DNA of 64,000 bases, taken from assembly GCF_026113935.1 (NCBI RefSeq), contig NZ_JAPEUL010000007.1:62001-126000 (forward strand). The letters are read 5' to 3'. Position numbers and translations under genes: made by a program. Below are positions 38,525-49,303 of this stretch, piece by piece. A model generated the notes under the pieces. The model saw only the letters and a list, made by a program, of their open reading frames with translations. It did no database searches and was not told the DNA's origin. Position 1 is the first letter of the stretch. Each line of letters begins with the position of its first letter. Source of the DNA: Marinomonas rhodophyticola (GTDB taxonomy: Bacteria; Pseudomonadota; Gammaproteobacteria; Pseudomonadales; Marinomonadaceae).

Positions 38525-39949
38525 TTAAGTCTTTGCTTTTATTAAACGGTTGATTATTTCGCATAAGCTGATCAATTGTTGATAAGTACTGTGTTTATCC
38601 CCAGTATTTTCCAACGGCCAACCGCAGTTGATGCGGAAGCAATCGTGGTAGAAGTCATGGGTACTGAAGCACGCGCCGCTGCGGATGTCGATGCCCTGTT
38701 TATTGGCTTCTTTTTCAAGCTGTACCGCATTTAGGCTGGGGATTTGCACCCACAGTACGATACCGCCTTGTGGTGCGCTGATTTTGGCTTGTTCAGGTAA
38801 ATGCTCAATCAAACATTGCTGATAATGGTGGATGTGTTGGTTCAAAACCGTACGAATTTTATTCACATGAGAGCGATATTCGCCAGTGTTAATAAACTCC
38901 GCCATGCAGGACTGTATCAGCCCGTTCACCCCAAAGCTGGTTAAGGCGTGTTGTTTGAGATAAGGCGTTAAATATCGTCCCGGAATGCACCAACCAAGTC
39001 GCAGGCCTGCCGCTAAGGTTTTTGAAAAAGACCCGCACCAAATCACATAACCTTCCTTGTCCCAATATTTGGCGGGTAGTGTTTGCTGTTTTTGGTGGCT
39101 TAATTCGAAATACACATCGTCTTCTATCATAGGCGTTTTGTATTGTGCAGCGAGTTTGGCTAAAGCTTGTTTTTGCTCAACGGGCAGCGTCATACCCGTT
39201 GGATTCATATTTGAGGTGCTAAACAGTGAGGCTTTAATCAATCCTTCTTGCATTAAGGTTTCTAGATGGTCCAAATCCAAGCCTTGGTCACTAATAGGAA
39301 TTTCAATTACGTTGCGAGACAGGGCGCTGAGCAAATCGAGTAAACCACTAAAACAGGGCGAACTAATGGCAATGGTGTCGCCTTCTTTGGTCACGCTTTC
39401 TATCGCCAGTCTTACCGCATCGATACAGCCATTGGTAATGACAAAGTCTGCGGCTGAAAAGGCGAGATTGTGATGACGAAAATGCTCGGCTAGCGCACTT
39501 CTTAACCCCTTGTCGCCTTGTGTCTCTGGATATTGAAACAGATGTTTTTCGGCTCTTTGGGTGACACGTTTAATGCTGCGTTGCAGTGCGACGCTCGGTT
39601 GTAACTCTGGCGCAATCATTGAGGTACCGAGCGGACTAAAAAGCGCCGAGGCTGGGTTATAGCCATTGAGTGGCGCGAAGCGTTTTGGGTCCCGTTGTTC
39701 AATACTTCTGATGTCTAGGCTGGGGAATGTTGTGGCTTCGAGTTGATTGGCAACAAAATAGCCAGACTGAGGCTGCGCATAAATCCAACCAGTTTGCTGC
39801 AGGTAATCGTAGGTTTTAGTCGCTGTTGTCATGCTCACTTGATGCTGCTTTGCCATGGTTCGTAACGCTGGCAAACGACTTCCGGCAGGCAGTCGTTGTG
39901 CTTGTATGTCGTCGATATAATGCTGAGCAAGTGTTTCGTAAAGCGCCAT
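38525..39949 (-). CDS. MocR-type PLP-dependent regulator (GntR-HTH/aminotransferase fusion)
   Basis: 474 residues. An N-terminal GntR winged helix (LPAGSRLPALRTMAKQHQVS) is joined to a fold-type-I aminotransferase domain with the PLP lysine in CGSFSKTLAAGLRLGW. MocR proteins sense PLP or amino compounds and control nearby genes. It is divergent from an EamA exporter and a LysE exporter, the probable targets. Confidence 0.93.
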   Translation of the reverse strand: MALYETLAQHYIDDIQAQRLPAGSRLPALRTMAKQHQVSMTTATKTYDYLQQTGWIYAQPQSGYFVANQLEATTFPSLDIRSIEQRDPKRFAPLNGYNPASALFSPLGTSMIAPELQPSVALQRSIKRVTQRAEKHLFQYPETQGDKGLRSALAEHFRHHNLAFSAADFVITNGCIDAVRLAIESVTKEGDTIAISSPCFSGLLDLLSALSRNVIEIPISDQGLDLDHLETLMQEGLIKASLFSTSNMNPTGMTLPVEQKQALAKLAAQYKTPMIEDDVYFELSHQKQQTLPAKYWDKEGYVIWCGSFSKTLAAGLRLGWCIPGRYLTPYLKQHALTSFGVNGLIQSCMAEFINTGEYRSHVNKIRTVLNQHIHHYQQCLIEHLPEQAKISAPQGGIVLWVQIPSLNAVQLEKEANKQGIDIRSGACFSTHDFYHDCFRINCGWPLENTGDKHSTYQQLISLCEIINRLIKAKT

Positions 39950-40157
39950 AACCTCTCCAAAAGTGTTTCCCTTCTCTAAATTGTACTCTTATTTTTATGA
40001 AAAATTGAATCTGTGTTCTTTTTTGTTTCCTAGTGATACTAGCGGCAATGTTGAGTCAGTGTGGTGCTTCTTCTCGAAACTAGCGCTTACCGCATCGAAA
40101 CATGGTGTTTATTGGAATGTTGCGATACGCATAATTTACTAGAAAATTTAGGAACGA

Positions 40158-41072
40158 ATGATGAAACTACGAGACTTTGGGTTGCTGTTTGCCTTGATGG
40201 CGTTATGGGGATTGAATTTCAGTGTGATCAAGCTGGGTGTGAACAGTGTTCATCCTTTAGTGCTCACTGCGTTAAGATTCAGCTTTGCGGTTTTTCCGCT
40301 GATCTTTTTTATTAAAAAGCCAGATGCGCCGTGGCGTTATTTGATCGCTTATGGTTTATCTTTTGGTGTCGGCGTATGGGGATTAACGACCTTATCAATT
40401 GGTGCGGGTGTTTCGGCTGGAATGGCGTCTTTGTTATTGGATATGAGTGTTGTCAGTAGCTTGCTGGTGGGTTGGCTATTTTTAAACGAAACCATTACTC
40501 GCAATAAGCTACTGGGCGCTGGATTGGCATTACTTGGATTGGCTTTGATTATGCAAGCTGATGGTGGCTCGGTGACAGGTAAAGGTTTGGTGTTGGTATT
40601 GATGGCGTCGGTTTTTTGGAGTGTGAATGGCTTGATTGTAAAGCGCGCAAACACCAAAGCGATTTTTGCTTTTAACATCTGGGGAATGGTGTTTGCACCT
40701 TTGCCTCTATTGTTTCTGGCAGTAATTTCTGAAGGTGCACACGTGATTACTGAATTGCCGAATCAATTTACATCTTGGACGTTATTTTCGGTGCTGTTCC
40801 AAGCTTACCCGACAACATTATTGGGTTACTGGTTTTGGAATAAAATGATCATGACATACTCGGTTTCGAGTGTCGCGCCGATGACATTATTAGTACCTGT
40901 GTTTGGTATCTTAGGTGGCTATTGGTTTTACAATGAGCCTATTGAACCGAGTCAGGTAATAGCGGCGGTGTTGATTTTATTGGGGTTGTTTGTGGGGCAA
41001 ATGGCAATGCCGAAATTGAGTTTCTTGAAAAGACTGAGAGGTGATTCATGCAAGAAATCCACTATGTTTTGA
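40158..41072 (+). CDS. EamA/DMT-family transporter
   Basis: 304 residues, ten spans in two EamA repeats. The N-terminal MALWGLNFSVIKLGVNSVHPL is typical of EamA-family amino-acid or metabolite exporters. It overlaps the next exporter gene by 25 bases, so the two are co-transcribed. Divergent from a MocR regulator. Confidence 0.9.
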   Translation: MMKLRDFGLLFALMALWGLNFSVIKLGVNSVHPLVLTALRFSFAVFPLIFFIKKPDAPWRYLIAYGLSFGVGVWGLTTLSIGAGVSAGMASLLLDMSVVSSLLVGWLFLNETITRNKLLGAGLALLGLALIMQADGGSVTGKGLVLVLMASVFWSVNGLIVKRANTKAIFAFNIWGMVFAPLPLLFLAVISEGAHVITELPNQFTSWTLFSVLFQAYPTTLLGYWFWNKMIMTYSVSSVAPMTLLVPVFGILGGYWFYNEPIEPSQVIAAVLILLGLFVGQMAMPKLSFLKRLRGDSCKKSTMF

Positions 41073-41689
41073 TATTAATTGGTGCTTTTGTCGCTATGGC
41101 TAGTCCTGGGCCTGCGACCTTGTCGATTGCATCGACATCAATGAATCAAGGGCGATTGCAAGGTTTAGCGTTGGCATCTGGAATACTAACAGGCTCGGTA
41201 TTTTGGTCTTGTTCAGCGGCCTTTGGTTTAGGTGCTGTGCTGTACGCGAATGTCTGGCTATTCGAAAGCTTACGGTATGTTGGCGCAGTCTATTTATTAT
41301 TCTTAGCGTACAAATCTTGCCGTTCAGCAATGACGAATAAATCGGATACGAGCAAAATGTTGGCCACGCTAGAAACCAAACCAATGTCTTCGCGCGCTGC
41401 TTATTTTCGTGGTTTAGCCATTCATTTAACCAATCCTAAAGCTATTTTGTTTTTAGGATCGCTATTCGCTATGGGAATGCCGAGTTCGGTTTCCACCCAA
41501 GGTTTGTTGTCTGTGATTGTCCTATTAACGATTCAAAGTGCCTGCATAAATTTGGGCTACGCTGTGTTGTTTTCGAACCCAAGAATTCGCCAAGGCTATT
41601 TCAAAATGAAACGCGGCTTTGATGCTGCCTTCGCGCTGATGTTTGGCACAGCGGGCATTAAAATATTGTTGAGTAAAGTGAATATGTAA
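41048..41689 (+). CDS. LysE/RhtB-family amino-acid exporter
   Basis: 213 residues, about six spans, with the family motif FVAMASPGPATLSIASTSMNQG and LTNPKAILFLGSLFAMG. Export of amino acids or related metabolites is expected. Overlap with the EamA gene suggests shared control. The specific substrate is unknown. Confidence 0.9.
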   Translation: MQEIHYVLILIGAFVAMASPGPATLSIASTSMNQGRLQGLALASGILTGSVFWSCSAAFGLGAVLYANVWLFESLRYVGAVYLLFLAYKSCRSAMTNKSDTSKMLATLETKPMSSRAAYFRGLAIHLTNPKAILFLGSLFAMGMPSSVSTQGLLSVIVLLTIQSACINLGYAVLFSNPRIRQGYFKMKRGFDAAFALMFGTAGIKILLSKVNM

Positions 41690-41734
41690 CACCGTATTTG
41701 TTATCATGTACTTTATTTTTCAGAGTGCTTTTCT

Positions 41735-42712
41735 ATGTACGACGCTTCTTTGTGGCAACCCAGCGCGGATCTCTCGATTTTGCAAAAGCGTGCGCAGTTA
41801 CTAAAAGCCATTCGCGCTTTTTTCGATTCTCGTGAAGTGATGGAGGTGGATACTCAGTGTCTGTCTCTGGGCAGTATTACGGATCCACACATTGAAGTAT
41901 TAACCAGTCACACGCGTTCCCAAGGTCAAGATCTGACCTATTACCTACAAACCTCGCCGGAGTTCGCGATGAAGCGGTTATTGTGCGCGGGTTCTGGTTC
42001 TATTTATCAATTAGGGAAGGTGTTTCGCGCGGAAGAAATCGGCCGCCGCCACAGCATTGAATTTACTATGTTAGAATGGTACCGAGTCGGTTTTGATCAT
42101 TGGCAGTTGATGGATGAGATCCAAAATCTGCTGTCTGTGTTATTGGGTGATGCTTCGTTGACTTGTGAACGACTCAGTTATCAAATGGCATTTTTACGTC
42201 ACACGGGATTGGATCCTTTCACCGCGACATTGTTCCAGTTACAAGAATGTGCTCATGAACACACAGAATACGGCTTACAGGAAGATGATCGCGATACCTT
42301 GCTTGAGTTACTTTTTTCTAGTGTAGTTGAGCCTGCTATTGGTAAATACGTCCCTTGTTTTATTCACAGTTATCCCGCTTCGCAGGCGGCACTTGCCAAA
42401 ACTCATTTTGATGAAAAAGGGCAGTTGGTCGCAGCGCGATTTGAACTTTATTGGCAAGGAATGGAGCTGGCAAATGGCTATCATGAACTAACCGATGCTA
42501 AAGAGCAGGCAAGACGTTTTGCAGAAGACAAAGCAACACGTCAGGAAATGCGTTTGTCGCCCCGACAGTTTGATGAACGATTGATTACGGCTTTAGGTAA
42601 AGGTTTACCGGATTGTGCGGGCGTGGCGTTAGGTGTGGATCGTTTGTTGATGTTAATGTGTCATAAGTCACATATTGCTGAGGTCTTGCCCTTTGCTCAC
42701 GCGAGAGCCTAA
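41735..42712 (+). CDS. epmA: EF-P-(R)-beta-lysine ligase EpmA (PoxA/GenX)
   Basis: 325 residues, the usual size, corresponding to the catalytic domain of lysyl-tRNA synthetase without the anticodon domain. Class II motifs are VFRAEEIGRRHSIEFTMLEW (motif 2) and GVALGVDRLLMLM (motif 3). It ligates beta-lysine from EpmB to Lys34 of EF-P. It is separate from efp by about 8 kb but within the same window. Confidence 0.96.
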   Translation: MYDASLWQPSADLSILQKRAQLLKAIRAFFDSREVMEVDTQCLSLGSITDPHIEVLTSHTRSQGQDLTYYLQTSPEFAMKRLLCAGSGSIYQLGKVFRAEEIGRRHSIEFTMLEWYRVGFDHWQLMDEIQNLLSVLLGDASLTCERLSYQMAFLRHTGLDPFTATLFQLQECAHEHTEYGLQEDDRDTLLELLFSSVVEPAIGKYVPCFIHSYPASQAALAKTHFDEKGQLVAARFELYWQGMELANGYHELTDAKEQARRFAEDKATRQEMRLSPRQFDERLITALGKGLPDCAGVALGVDRLLMLMCHKSHIAEVLPFAHARA

Positions 42713-42759
42713 TCATGTTGCGACAAGCTGAGAGCGCTAATAACAATAAGGTATTTTAG

Positions 42760-45059
42760 GTGAGAGTCTTGAAAGAACAGTACGCTTTTAGAATGAGATG
42801 GCTTTTTTCATCTAAGCAGTTAATTTGGCTTTATCTAAGTGCTTTTTTGATTGTCGTTTTGTTGATTTGGAAAGGTGGCGAAGCTCTACGTAACCAGCAA
42901 ATTAAAGCCTTACGTATCGACTCTTTCGAGCAATTGAATCAGCTTGCTAGTGTGCTTGAGAGTGCCATTGCTAAGTATCAGCACATGCCAACTCTGTTGG
43001 CCTCGAACGATAGGGTAAAAAAGGCGCTGCGTGATGGCCTGGAATCTGACATTAATCAGCTTAATCGTGAACTTGAGCAAATCAACCGCATCACCGAAGC
43101 CTCAGACAGCTATATTTTAAACACAGATGGCTTAACCATTGCGGCGTCGAATTATCGAGAAGAGACCAGCTTTGTTGGCGGCAATTTCTCTTTCCGTCCT
43201 TATTTTAAAGACGCTATTCAAGGCAAACCAGGGCGTTATTATGCGCTTGGCACCACGTCTAACCGTCGTGGTTATTATTTTTCTTATCCTGTTTATGAAG
43301 GCAGTTCGATCATTGGTATTGCAGTTGTTAAAGTAGATTTAACGCAATTTGAAAAACGTTTTACCAACCAAAACTTCGAGTTTTTACTGTTAGATCCCGA
43401 CAATATTGTGTTCAGTAGCTCTCGTCCTAATTGGCTGTATCGAGTGTTAGGGGAGCTATCCCACATTGAGTTACAACGTATTGCTGATTCACAGCGTTAC
43501 TTTGGACAGTCGATTGAAAAGCTAGCCATCGTTTACCAAAAGCCGTTTGATGAAAAGTCACAGATTGTTGATGTGTTGGAAAACACCGTAACGGACGGTA
43601 AAGAGGAATTGCAGCGGCTATCTTTTTTAAGAATGAGTCGTCCTATTCGGTTGTTGGATTTCCAAATATCCATTTTGGCGCCGCTGAAAATTATCAACGA
43701 GGAAATTTCTCTATGGCGGACGATTTTCGCGGGTGGCGTCACTATTACGGCCTTATTGTTTGGTCTGGCAATGCTGCGTCGTCGAATGCTCAGAGAACGT
43801 TCCGATGCCAATGAAATGACACGCCATAACCAAGCGTACATTCGTGAAGTCATCCAAAATACGCAAGCGGGCTTGGTGACCTTGGATGAACATCACAAAA
43901 TAGAATCTTTTAATCCGGCGGTAGAAAAGTTAGTAGGTCGCCCATTAGCTCCCTTAGTCGGGCAGCCACTGGGGAGATTATTTCAACCTGATGAACAAGA
44001 TTCTACCGTACTCTCTTCTCATGTAGACTTTTGGGATGCTGCTAATGATTTGGGTATTAAAGTGCTGACTCGGGAAGGACATTTATGCTACTCCGATCAG
44101 ACCGTTCCTGTGGAAATGACCTTGTGTAAAATGCAGTTACCAAATCGGTTGAGTTATTTGGTCACTTTTCATGATATGACCGAGCGTAAACGGTACGAGC
44201 AAGACATTACCCAAGCGCGAATAGAATTAGAAGAGCGAGTAAAAGAACGTACTGTTGAATTAGAGGGGGCCAATACTCGATTGCGACATGAGATAGAAGA
44301 GCATAAAGGTACGCAACGGGAGTTGATTCAAACCGCGAAGTTAGCGGTATTAGGACAATTAAGTGCCGGGCTAAATCATGAGTTGAACCAGCCTTTGACG
44401 GCGATTCGAGCCTTTGCCGGAAACGGTTTGAAGTTTTTAGATCGTGGTCAATACGAACAAGCCCACACGAATTTGCAGCACATTAGTCAATTAGGTCATC
44501 ACATGGGAGATATTATCGCGCGTTTTAAAGTCTTTGCGCGCAAAGGTGATGTTCATCAAGGGCCTATTGCTGTGCAAACTGCGATAATGGGCGCATTGAA
44601 AATTATGGGTCCACGTTACAAAGAAGTGGGTATCGAGTTGTTGGTGACAGAAGATCAGGGCTTTATCGTCAATGGTGATATGGTTTTTTTAGAGCAAGTC
44701 TTAGTGAATTTATTAGCCAATGCCGCTGATGCGATCTTAGAGGCATCGGACAGCCCAAAATGTGTTTGTATCGAGCAAACATGCGAGGAAAACCAAGTTG
44801 TTATTTGCGTTCAAGATTCGGGTAACGGTTTGAGTGATGAGGCGATTCGACACCTGTTCGAGTCCTTTTTACGTCTAAATCGTCCGGTTTAGGATTGGGA
44901 TTAGGCTTGTCGATTAGCCAACGTATTGTTGAAGCAATGGGTGGGCAAATTAGTGCCAAAAATCGAGACTCAGGAGGCGCTGAGTTTTGTGTTAGGCTAC
45001 CTCGTTTTAATCACCAATCGTCCCAGTCTCTTCCTAGAGAGTGTAAAGAGGAAATCTAA
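42760..45059 (+). CDS. dctB: C4-dicarboxylate sensor histidine kinase DctB (one frameshift)
   Basis: Two membrane spans (residues about 20-37 and 322-342) bracket a periplasmic dCache sensor. A PAS domain (YIREVIQNTQAGLVTLDEHH) and coiled coil follow, then the H-box LAVLGQLSAGLNHELNQPLTAIR and an ATPase domain with NLLANAADAI. At a run of five T (44866-44870) reading shifts: HLFESF continues as FTSKSSGLGLGLGLSISQ and ends KEEI at 45059. This restores the G box, which would otherwise be lost. The stop overlaps the dctD start. About 766 residues corrected. GTG start at 42760 is likely. Confidence 0.9.
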
Positions 45060-46417
45060 TGCCGGACAGCAAGCAAGTACTTTTAATTGATGATGAGCAA
45101 GCGGTTCGTATGGCCATTTCTCAGACCTTGCAGCTTGAAGATTTTCAAGTTCTTGAGTTTGCTTCGGCACAAGGTGTGGTGGAAAGGTTGTCTTTAGATT
45201 GGTCTGGCGTGATTGTTAGTGATATTAACCTGCCGGGCAAAAGTGGCTTGGAATTGTTTGAAGAAGTTAAAAAGATTGACGCAGAAATCCCTTTTATTTT
45301 GATCACAGGTCACGGTGATATTAGCATGGCGGTGAGTGCTATTCGTGATGGCGCTTATGATTTTATTGAAAAGCCCTTTTCCAATGAAGATTTCCTTGAG
45401 GTGGTACGTCGCGCTTCAGAAAAACGTCGCTTAACTTTAGAAAACCGTAATTTACGTTTAGAACTGGTGGCGCAGAATGCCCCTGGCCCACGGATTATCG
45501 GCAATACACCGGGAATACATCGCTTGCGTCAGGCGCTATTGCATGTGGCGGATACCGGTGCGGATATTTTGATTCAAGGAGAAACGGGTACAGGCAAAGA
45601 ATTGGTAGCGCGTTACATTCATGAACACAGTTCTCGTCGAGGTCGAACATTTGTGGCAATCAACTGTGGTGCTGTGCCGGATTCGATTATGGAGTCAGAA
45701 CTCTTTGGTCATGAAAAAGGTGCCTTTACCGACGCTAAAGCCCAACGTATTGGTAAACTTGAGCATGCTAATGGCGGCACGCTTTTCTTAGATGAAATTG
45801 AAAGCATGCCCATGTCTATGCAAATTCGTTTATTGCGGGTTTTGGAAGAGCGTCGCTTAGAGCGTTTGGGTTCTAACACAGCGATTGATCTGGACCTGCG
45901 CATTTTAGCCGCCACTAAAGTGGATTTAAAACAACTGAGCGAAAGTGGAACGTTTCGTGAAGACTTGTATTACCGGCTTAATGTTGTGCGTGTTGACATT
46001 CCTCCTCTACGGGAGCGCAAAGATGATATTTCTCTGTTGTGGCAACATTTCTGTCTGGTCGCTATTGCGCAATACAAACGTGAATCGGAACCACTGTCTG
46101 CTGCGCGTATGCACAGTTTGTTAAGTTATGATTGGCCAGGAAATGTGCGGGAGCTACGTAACCTTGCTGAGCGTTATGTGCTGATGGGTGAGGCGGGTTC
46201 GTTTGAGTTTGACCAGATCATTATCAATGAAAACAATCCTGGTGTAATGACGCTACCAGAACAGATAGAACGCTTTGAAAAAACCTTATTGGAACAAGAA
46301 CTGCTGCGTCAAAAAGGCTCCATCAAAGATACTATGGATGCGCTTGGGCTACCGCGCAAAACCCTCTACGATAAAATGCGTAAATACGGTTTGGATAAAG
46401 ATATTTATAAACAATAA
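45059..46417 (+). CDS. dctD: C4-dicarboxylate response regulator DctD (NtrC family)
   Basis: 452 residues: receiver domain (LLIDDEQ; phosphorylated Asp in VIVSDINLPGKSG), AAA+ domain with Walker A GETGTGKE and Walker B GGTLFLDEIES, and a Fis-type helix-turn-helix (SIKDTMDALGLPRKTLYDKM). The sigma54-contact loop reads GAFTDA instead of GAFTGA (bases 45719-45736). It should activate sigma54 promoters of the TRAP dicarboxylate genes dctPQM found on the opposite strand at 49.3-52.8 kb. Confidence 0.93.
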   Translation: MPDSKQVLLIDDEQAVRMAISQTLQLEDFQVLEFASAQGVVERLSLDWSGVIVSDINLPGKSGLELFEEVKKIDAEIPFILITGHGDISMAVSAIRDGAYDFIEKPFSNEDFLEVVRRASEKRRLTLENRNLRLELVAQNAPGPRIIGNTPGIHRLRQALLHVADTGADILIQGETGTGKELVARYIHEHSSRRGRTFVAINCGAVPDSIMESELFGHEKGAFTDAKAQRIGKLEHANGGTLFLDEIESMPMSMQIRLLRVLEERRLERLGSNTAIDLDLRILAATKVDLKQLSESGTFREDLYYRLNVVRVDIPPLRERKDDISLLWQHFCLVAIAQYKRESEPLSAARMHSLLSYDWPGNVRELRNLAERYVLMGEAGSFEFDQIIINENNPGVMTLPEQIERFEKTLLEQELLRQKGSIKDTMDALGLPRKTLYDKMRKYGLDKDIYKQ

Positions 46418-46451
46418 TAGACGCTTTGGTATAGTCTATATTACTAAGACT

Positions 46452-46484
46452 AATGGGCTTGTTGAGATTTCTACGGCCCATTTT
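46452..46484 (+). terminator. Candidate terminator after dctD
   Basis: AATGGGC (46452-46458) pairs with GCCCATT (46476-46482) and is followed by a few T. The 17-base loop makes it only moderately convincing. Confidence 0.5.
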
Positions 46485-46530
46485 GTTATTCTATCAGCCG
46501 CCCCATTTTGCTGACTTTTTTGCCGATTGT

Positions 46531-47291
46531 ATGACTTTATCTGCGCTATTGTTTGAGCAAGTATCGCCACCTATCTTTTTCTTCTTGTTCTTGTTTCTGG
46601 AATGACCTCTTTTTTTACGGCGAGCTTTGGTGCTGGTGGTGGGGTGATGTTACTAGGGGTAATGGCGCAGGTCTTGCCACCGCAATTCATTATTCCTCTG
46701 CATGGTGTCGCGCAGTTAGGATCGAACGCTGGACGCGCTGCCATGAGTTGGCGGCATATTGATTGGAAGCTGATAGGGGCTTTTTTACCTGGTGCCTTGC
46801 TGGGAGCTTTTATTGGCAGCTTGGTTTTAGTAGCGTTACCCGCCGCCATCATGTATTTGACCATTGCCTTATTTATTCTGTATCTGTGTTGGGGACCTAA
46901 GTTGCCTAAGATGGTGTTGGGAACATGGGGAAGCATGATTGCGGGTAGTGTGACGACCTTTATTACGCTTTTTGCTGGAGCAACAGGGCCTTTAGTCGCA
47001 GCGTTTGTTAAACAAATTCACGCGGATCGCTTTCGGACTGTGGCAACGTTTGCCATGGCGATGTCGTTACAGCATATTTTAAAGGTCGCCGTGTTTGAAG
47101 CTGCTGGTTTTCCTCTTGGTGCGTGGTTACCTCTATTAGCTTGTATGATTCTGAGTGGCGCTTTGGGTACTTGGATCGGGCTGAAATTACTAAAACGCAT
47201 GCCTGATCGTTATTTTCATCGTATTTTTAATCTAGTGTTGACGCTCATGGCGTTAAGGTTAATCTGGCAGTCCTTTGCCTTAATGATATAA
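46531..47291 (+). CDS. TauE/SafE-family sulfite exporter-like permease (one frameshift)
   Basis: About 253 residues, seven or eight spans. The family motif SFGAGGGVMLLGV near the N-terminus and the second half repeat LFAGATGPLVAAFVKQ are visible. The start is taken at ATG 46531 (MTLSALLFEQVSPPIFFF); reading then shifts near 46593-46600 to SGMTSFFTASFGAGGG. If no shift exists, the gene would start at 46602 without its first span. Transported anion unknown. It is convergent with ggt. Confidence 0.82.
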
Positions 47292-47317
47292 CGAGCTTAG
47301 TGCTAATCTCCTGGTGC

Positions 47318-49076
47318 TCAATCTCCCAGTACTAGGCCTTCTCGTCTTGGGTCGGCGCCGCCGAGCAAGGTATTATTATCGATGACGATTCCTTGTATCC
47401 CAGAGTTCAAATCTTGTATCGATACTTTGAAGCCCATATCGGTAAGGGGGTTTTCTAACGCCGTCGCTTGAGTACCCTTTTCAAGATTGAAGGTGCCAAA
47501 TTGATTAAGCATATTAGGCAGTGAAATCGCTTCTTGTATGTCCATTCCCCATTCAAGGTGTGCGATCAATGTTTTAGCCACGTAACCTATTATGCGAGAA
47601 CCGCCGGGAGAACCAACGACCAAGTAAGGTTTATCATCTTTCATGACTATGGTAGGAGACATGGAAGAACGAGGGCGTTTACCAGGTTCCAAACGGTTGG
47701 CAATGGGATAGCCATCTTGGTAGGTTTTAAAAGAAAAATCGGTTAATTCGTTGTTTAGCAAAAAGCCGTTTGCCATCAGATGGGAGCCAAAACCATTTTC
47801 AATGGTGGTTGTGACGGAGACCGCGTTGCCTTCTTTGTCGACAATAGAAATATGACTGGTTGAAGGCAACTCAAGCGATATATCGTCTGCTTGTTTAATA
47901 GGGTGTCGCCATTCAGGCTCCCCAGCAGACACAGAGGTTAAGGCTTTTCCTGGGGTGATTAATTTCGCCCGTTCGGCAAGGTAGCTTTTATCTAATAAAC
48001 CTTGTGGCATGGGCACAAAATCAGTGTCTGCTATGTAACGGCCACGATCGGCAAAGGCAAGACGAGAGGCATCGCCGATAATCTGCCACGCTTCAGGCGA
48101 ATTGGCCCCTAATTTAGCAAGATCAAATTGCTCGGTAATCCCCAATATTTGCCCAACCGTTAAGGCGCCGGAACTTGGTGGTCCCATGCCGCAAATGTCA
48201 TACTCTTTGTAAGGCAAGCACACTGGAGCACGCTCTTTTACGCGATAGCTGGTAAAGTCTTTTTCTGATAACACACCGGGATTATCTAAAGCCCCGCGCA
48301 CTTGAGAAATAATATTTTGGGCAATTTGTCCATTATAAAACTCATCAGCACCATAGGTGGCTAAGGTCCGTAAAGTTGTATAGTACTGGGTGTTTTGTAA
48401 ACGGCTACCTGCTTCGACAGGTGTATCATCAAGATTAAAGAAATACGCTTTGGTTTCTGGGTAGCGTGATAAGCGCTCTGCACTTTCTTTGATGGCACCG
48501 GCTAAGCGTGGTGAGACAATAAAGCCTTCTTGAGCGAGTTTTTCCGCTGGGGCCAGCAGATCAGCCCATGGCATTTTGCCATAGCGAGTGTGAAGTTCTC
48601 CCATCAGTTTGACTGTACCAGGAGTTCCGACAGAACGACCACCTACAACCGCGTCGTAGAATGCAAGTGGTTTACCGTTTTCATCTTGAAAAAGCTCTGG
48701 TGTCGCTTCTTGTGGTGCAGTTTCTCGACCATCAAAGGTGGTGAGTTTTTTATTTGCCGCATCATAATAAACGACAAACGCGCCGCCGCCCAAGCCTGAA
48801 GATTGTACTGACTAGCCCTAGTACCATTTGTACAGCAACCAATGCATCAATTGCTGAGCCTCCTGCTTTTAGTACGTCGTAACCCGCTTTACTTGCCTCT
48901 GGATTGGCTGTGGCGACCATGAACTCTTTCGCTTTGGTCAGTGTTTTCTCTTCTATTCCACTGGCGCTCTCCGGGGCCATTGGGTCGACTGCCTGTGCCT
49001 CAGCAAGCAGGTCTTGGCTTGCTATAAAAAGAGGGATTGAGCATAAGATGTGTAACCAGCGTTTCTTAGGCGTCAT
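47318..49076 (-). CDS. ggt: Gamma-glutamyltransferase (one frameshift)
   Basis: About 586 residues; periplasmic enzyme that cleaves glutathione and other gamma-glutamyl compounds after self-processing. A signal peptide (to about LLAEA) is followed by MVATANPEASKAGYDVLKAGGSAIDA. The processing threonine lies in STSHISIVDKEGNAVS, and the VGSPGGSRIIGYVAKTL motif is present. Reading changes frame near 48806-48812, where VQMVLGLV continues as QSSGLGGGAFVVYYD, a very conserved motif, so the break is likely a sequence error. Convergent with the TauE-like gene. Confidence 0.92.
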
Positions 49077-49223
49077 AAAAATCCTTATTGATGAGAATGA
49101 AAGATAAATAGCGTATTTTCATCAGAACAAAAAAATTCAACTTAGTGAAGCCATAAAATCAATAGTGCTGTGATTTTAGCGAAAAGAAAGCGAAATGTTC
49201 GCGTATCTACGAGTCTGTAAAGC

Positions 49224-49246
49224 AAAAAAAACGCCCCGAAGGGCGC
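49224..49246 (-). terminator. Rho-independent terminator after dctM
   Basis: On the minus strand CGCCC-TTCG-GGGCG is followed by a run of eight T. This is a textbook terminator with a stable TTCG loop. It ends the dctPQM transcript before ggt. Confidence 0.93.
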
Positions 49247-49303
49247 TAAACTTTGTAAGCTTTTCGCGTACATTACGAAGTACGCTGAGAAATTCAGAGA
49301 GGT

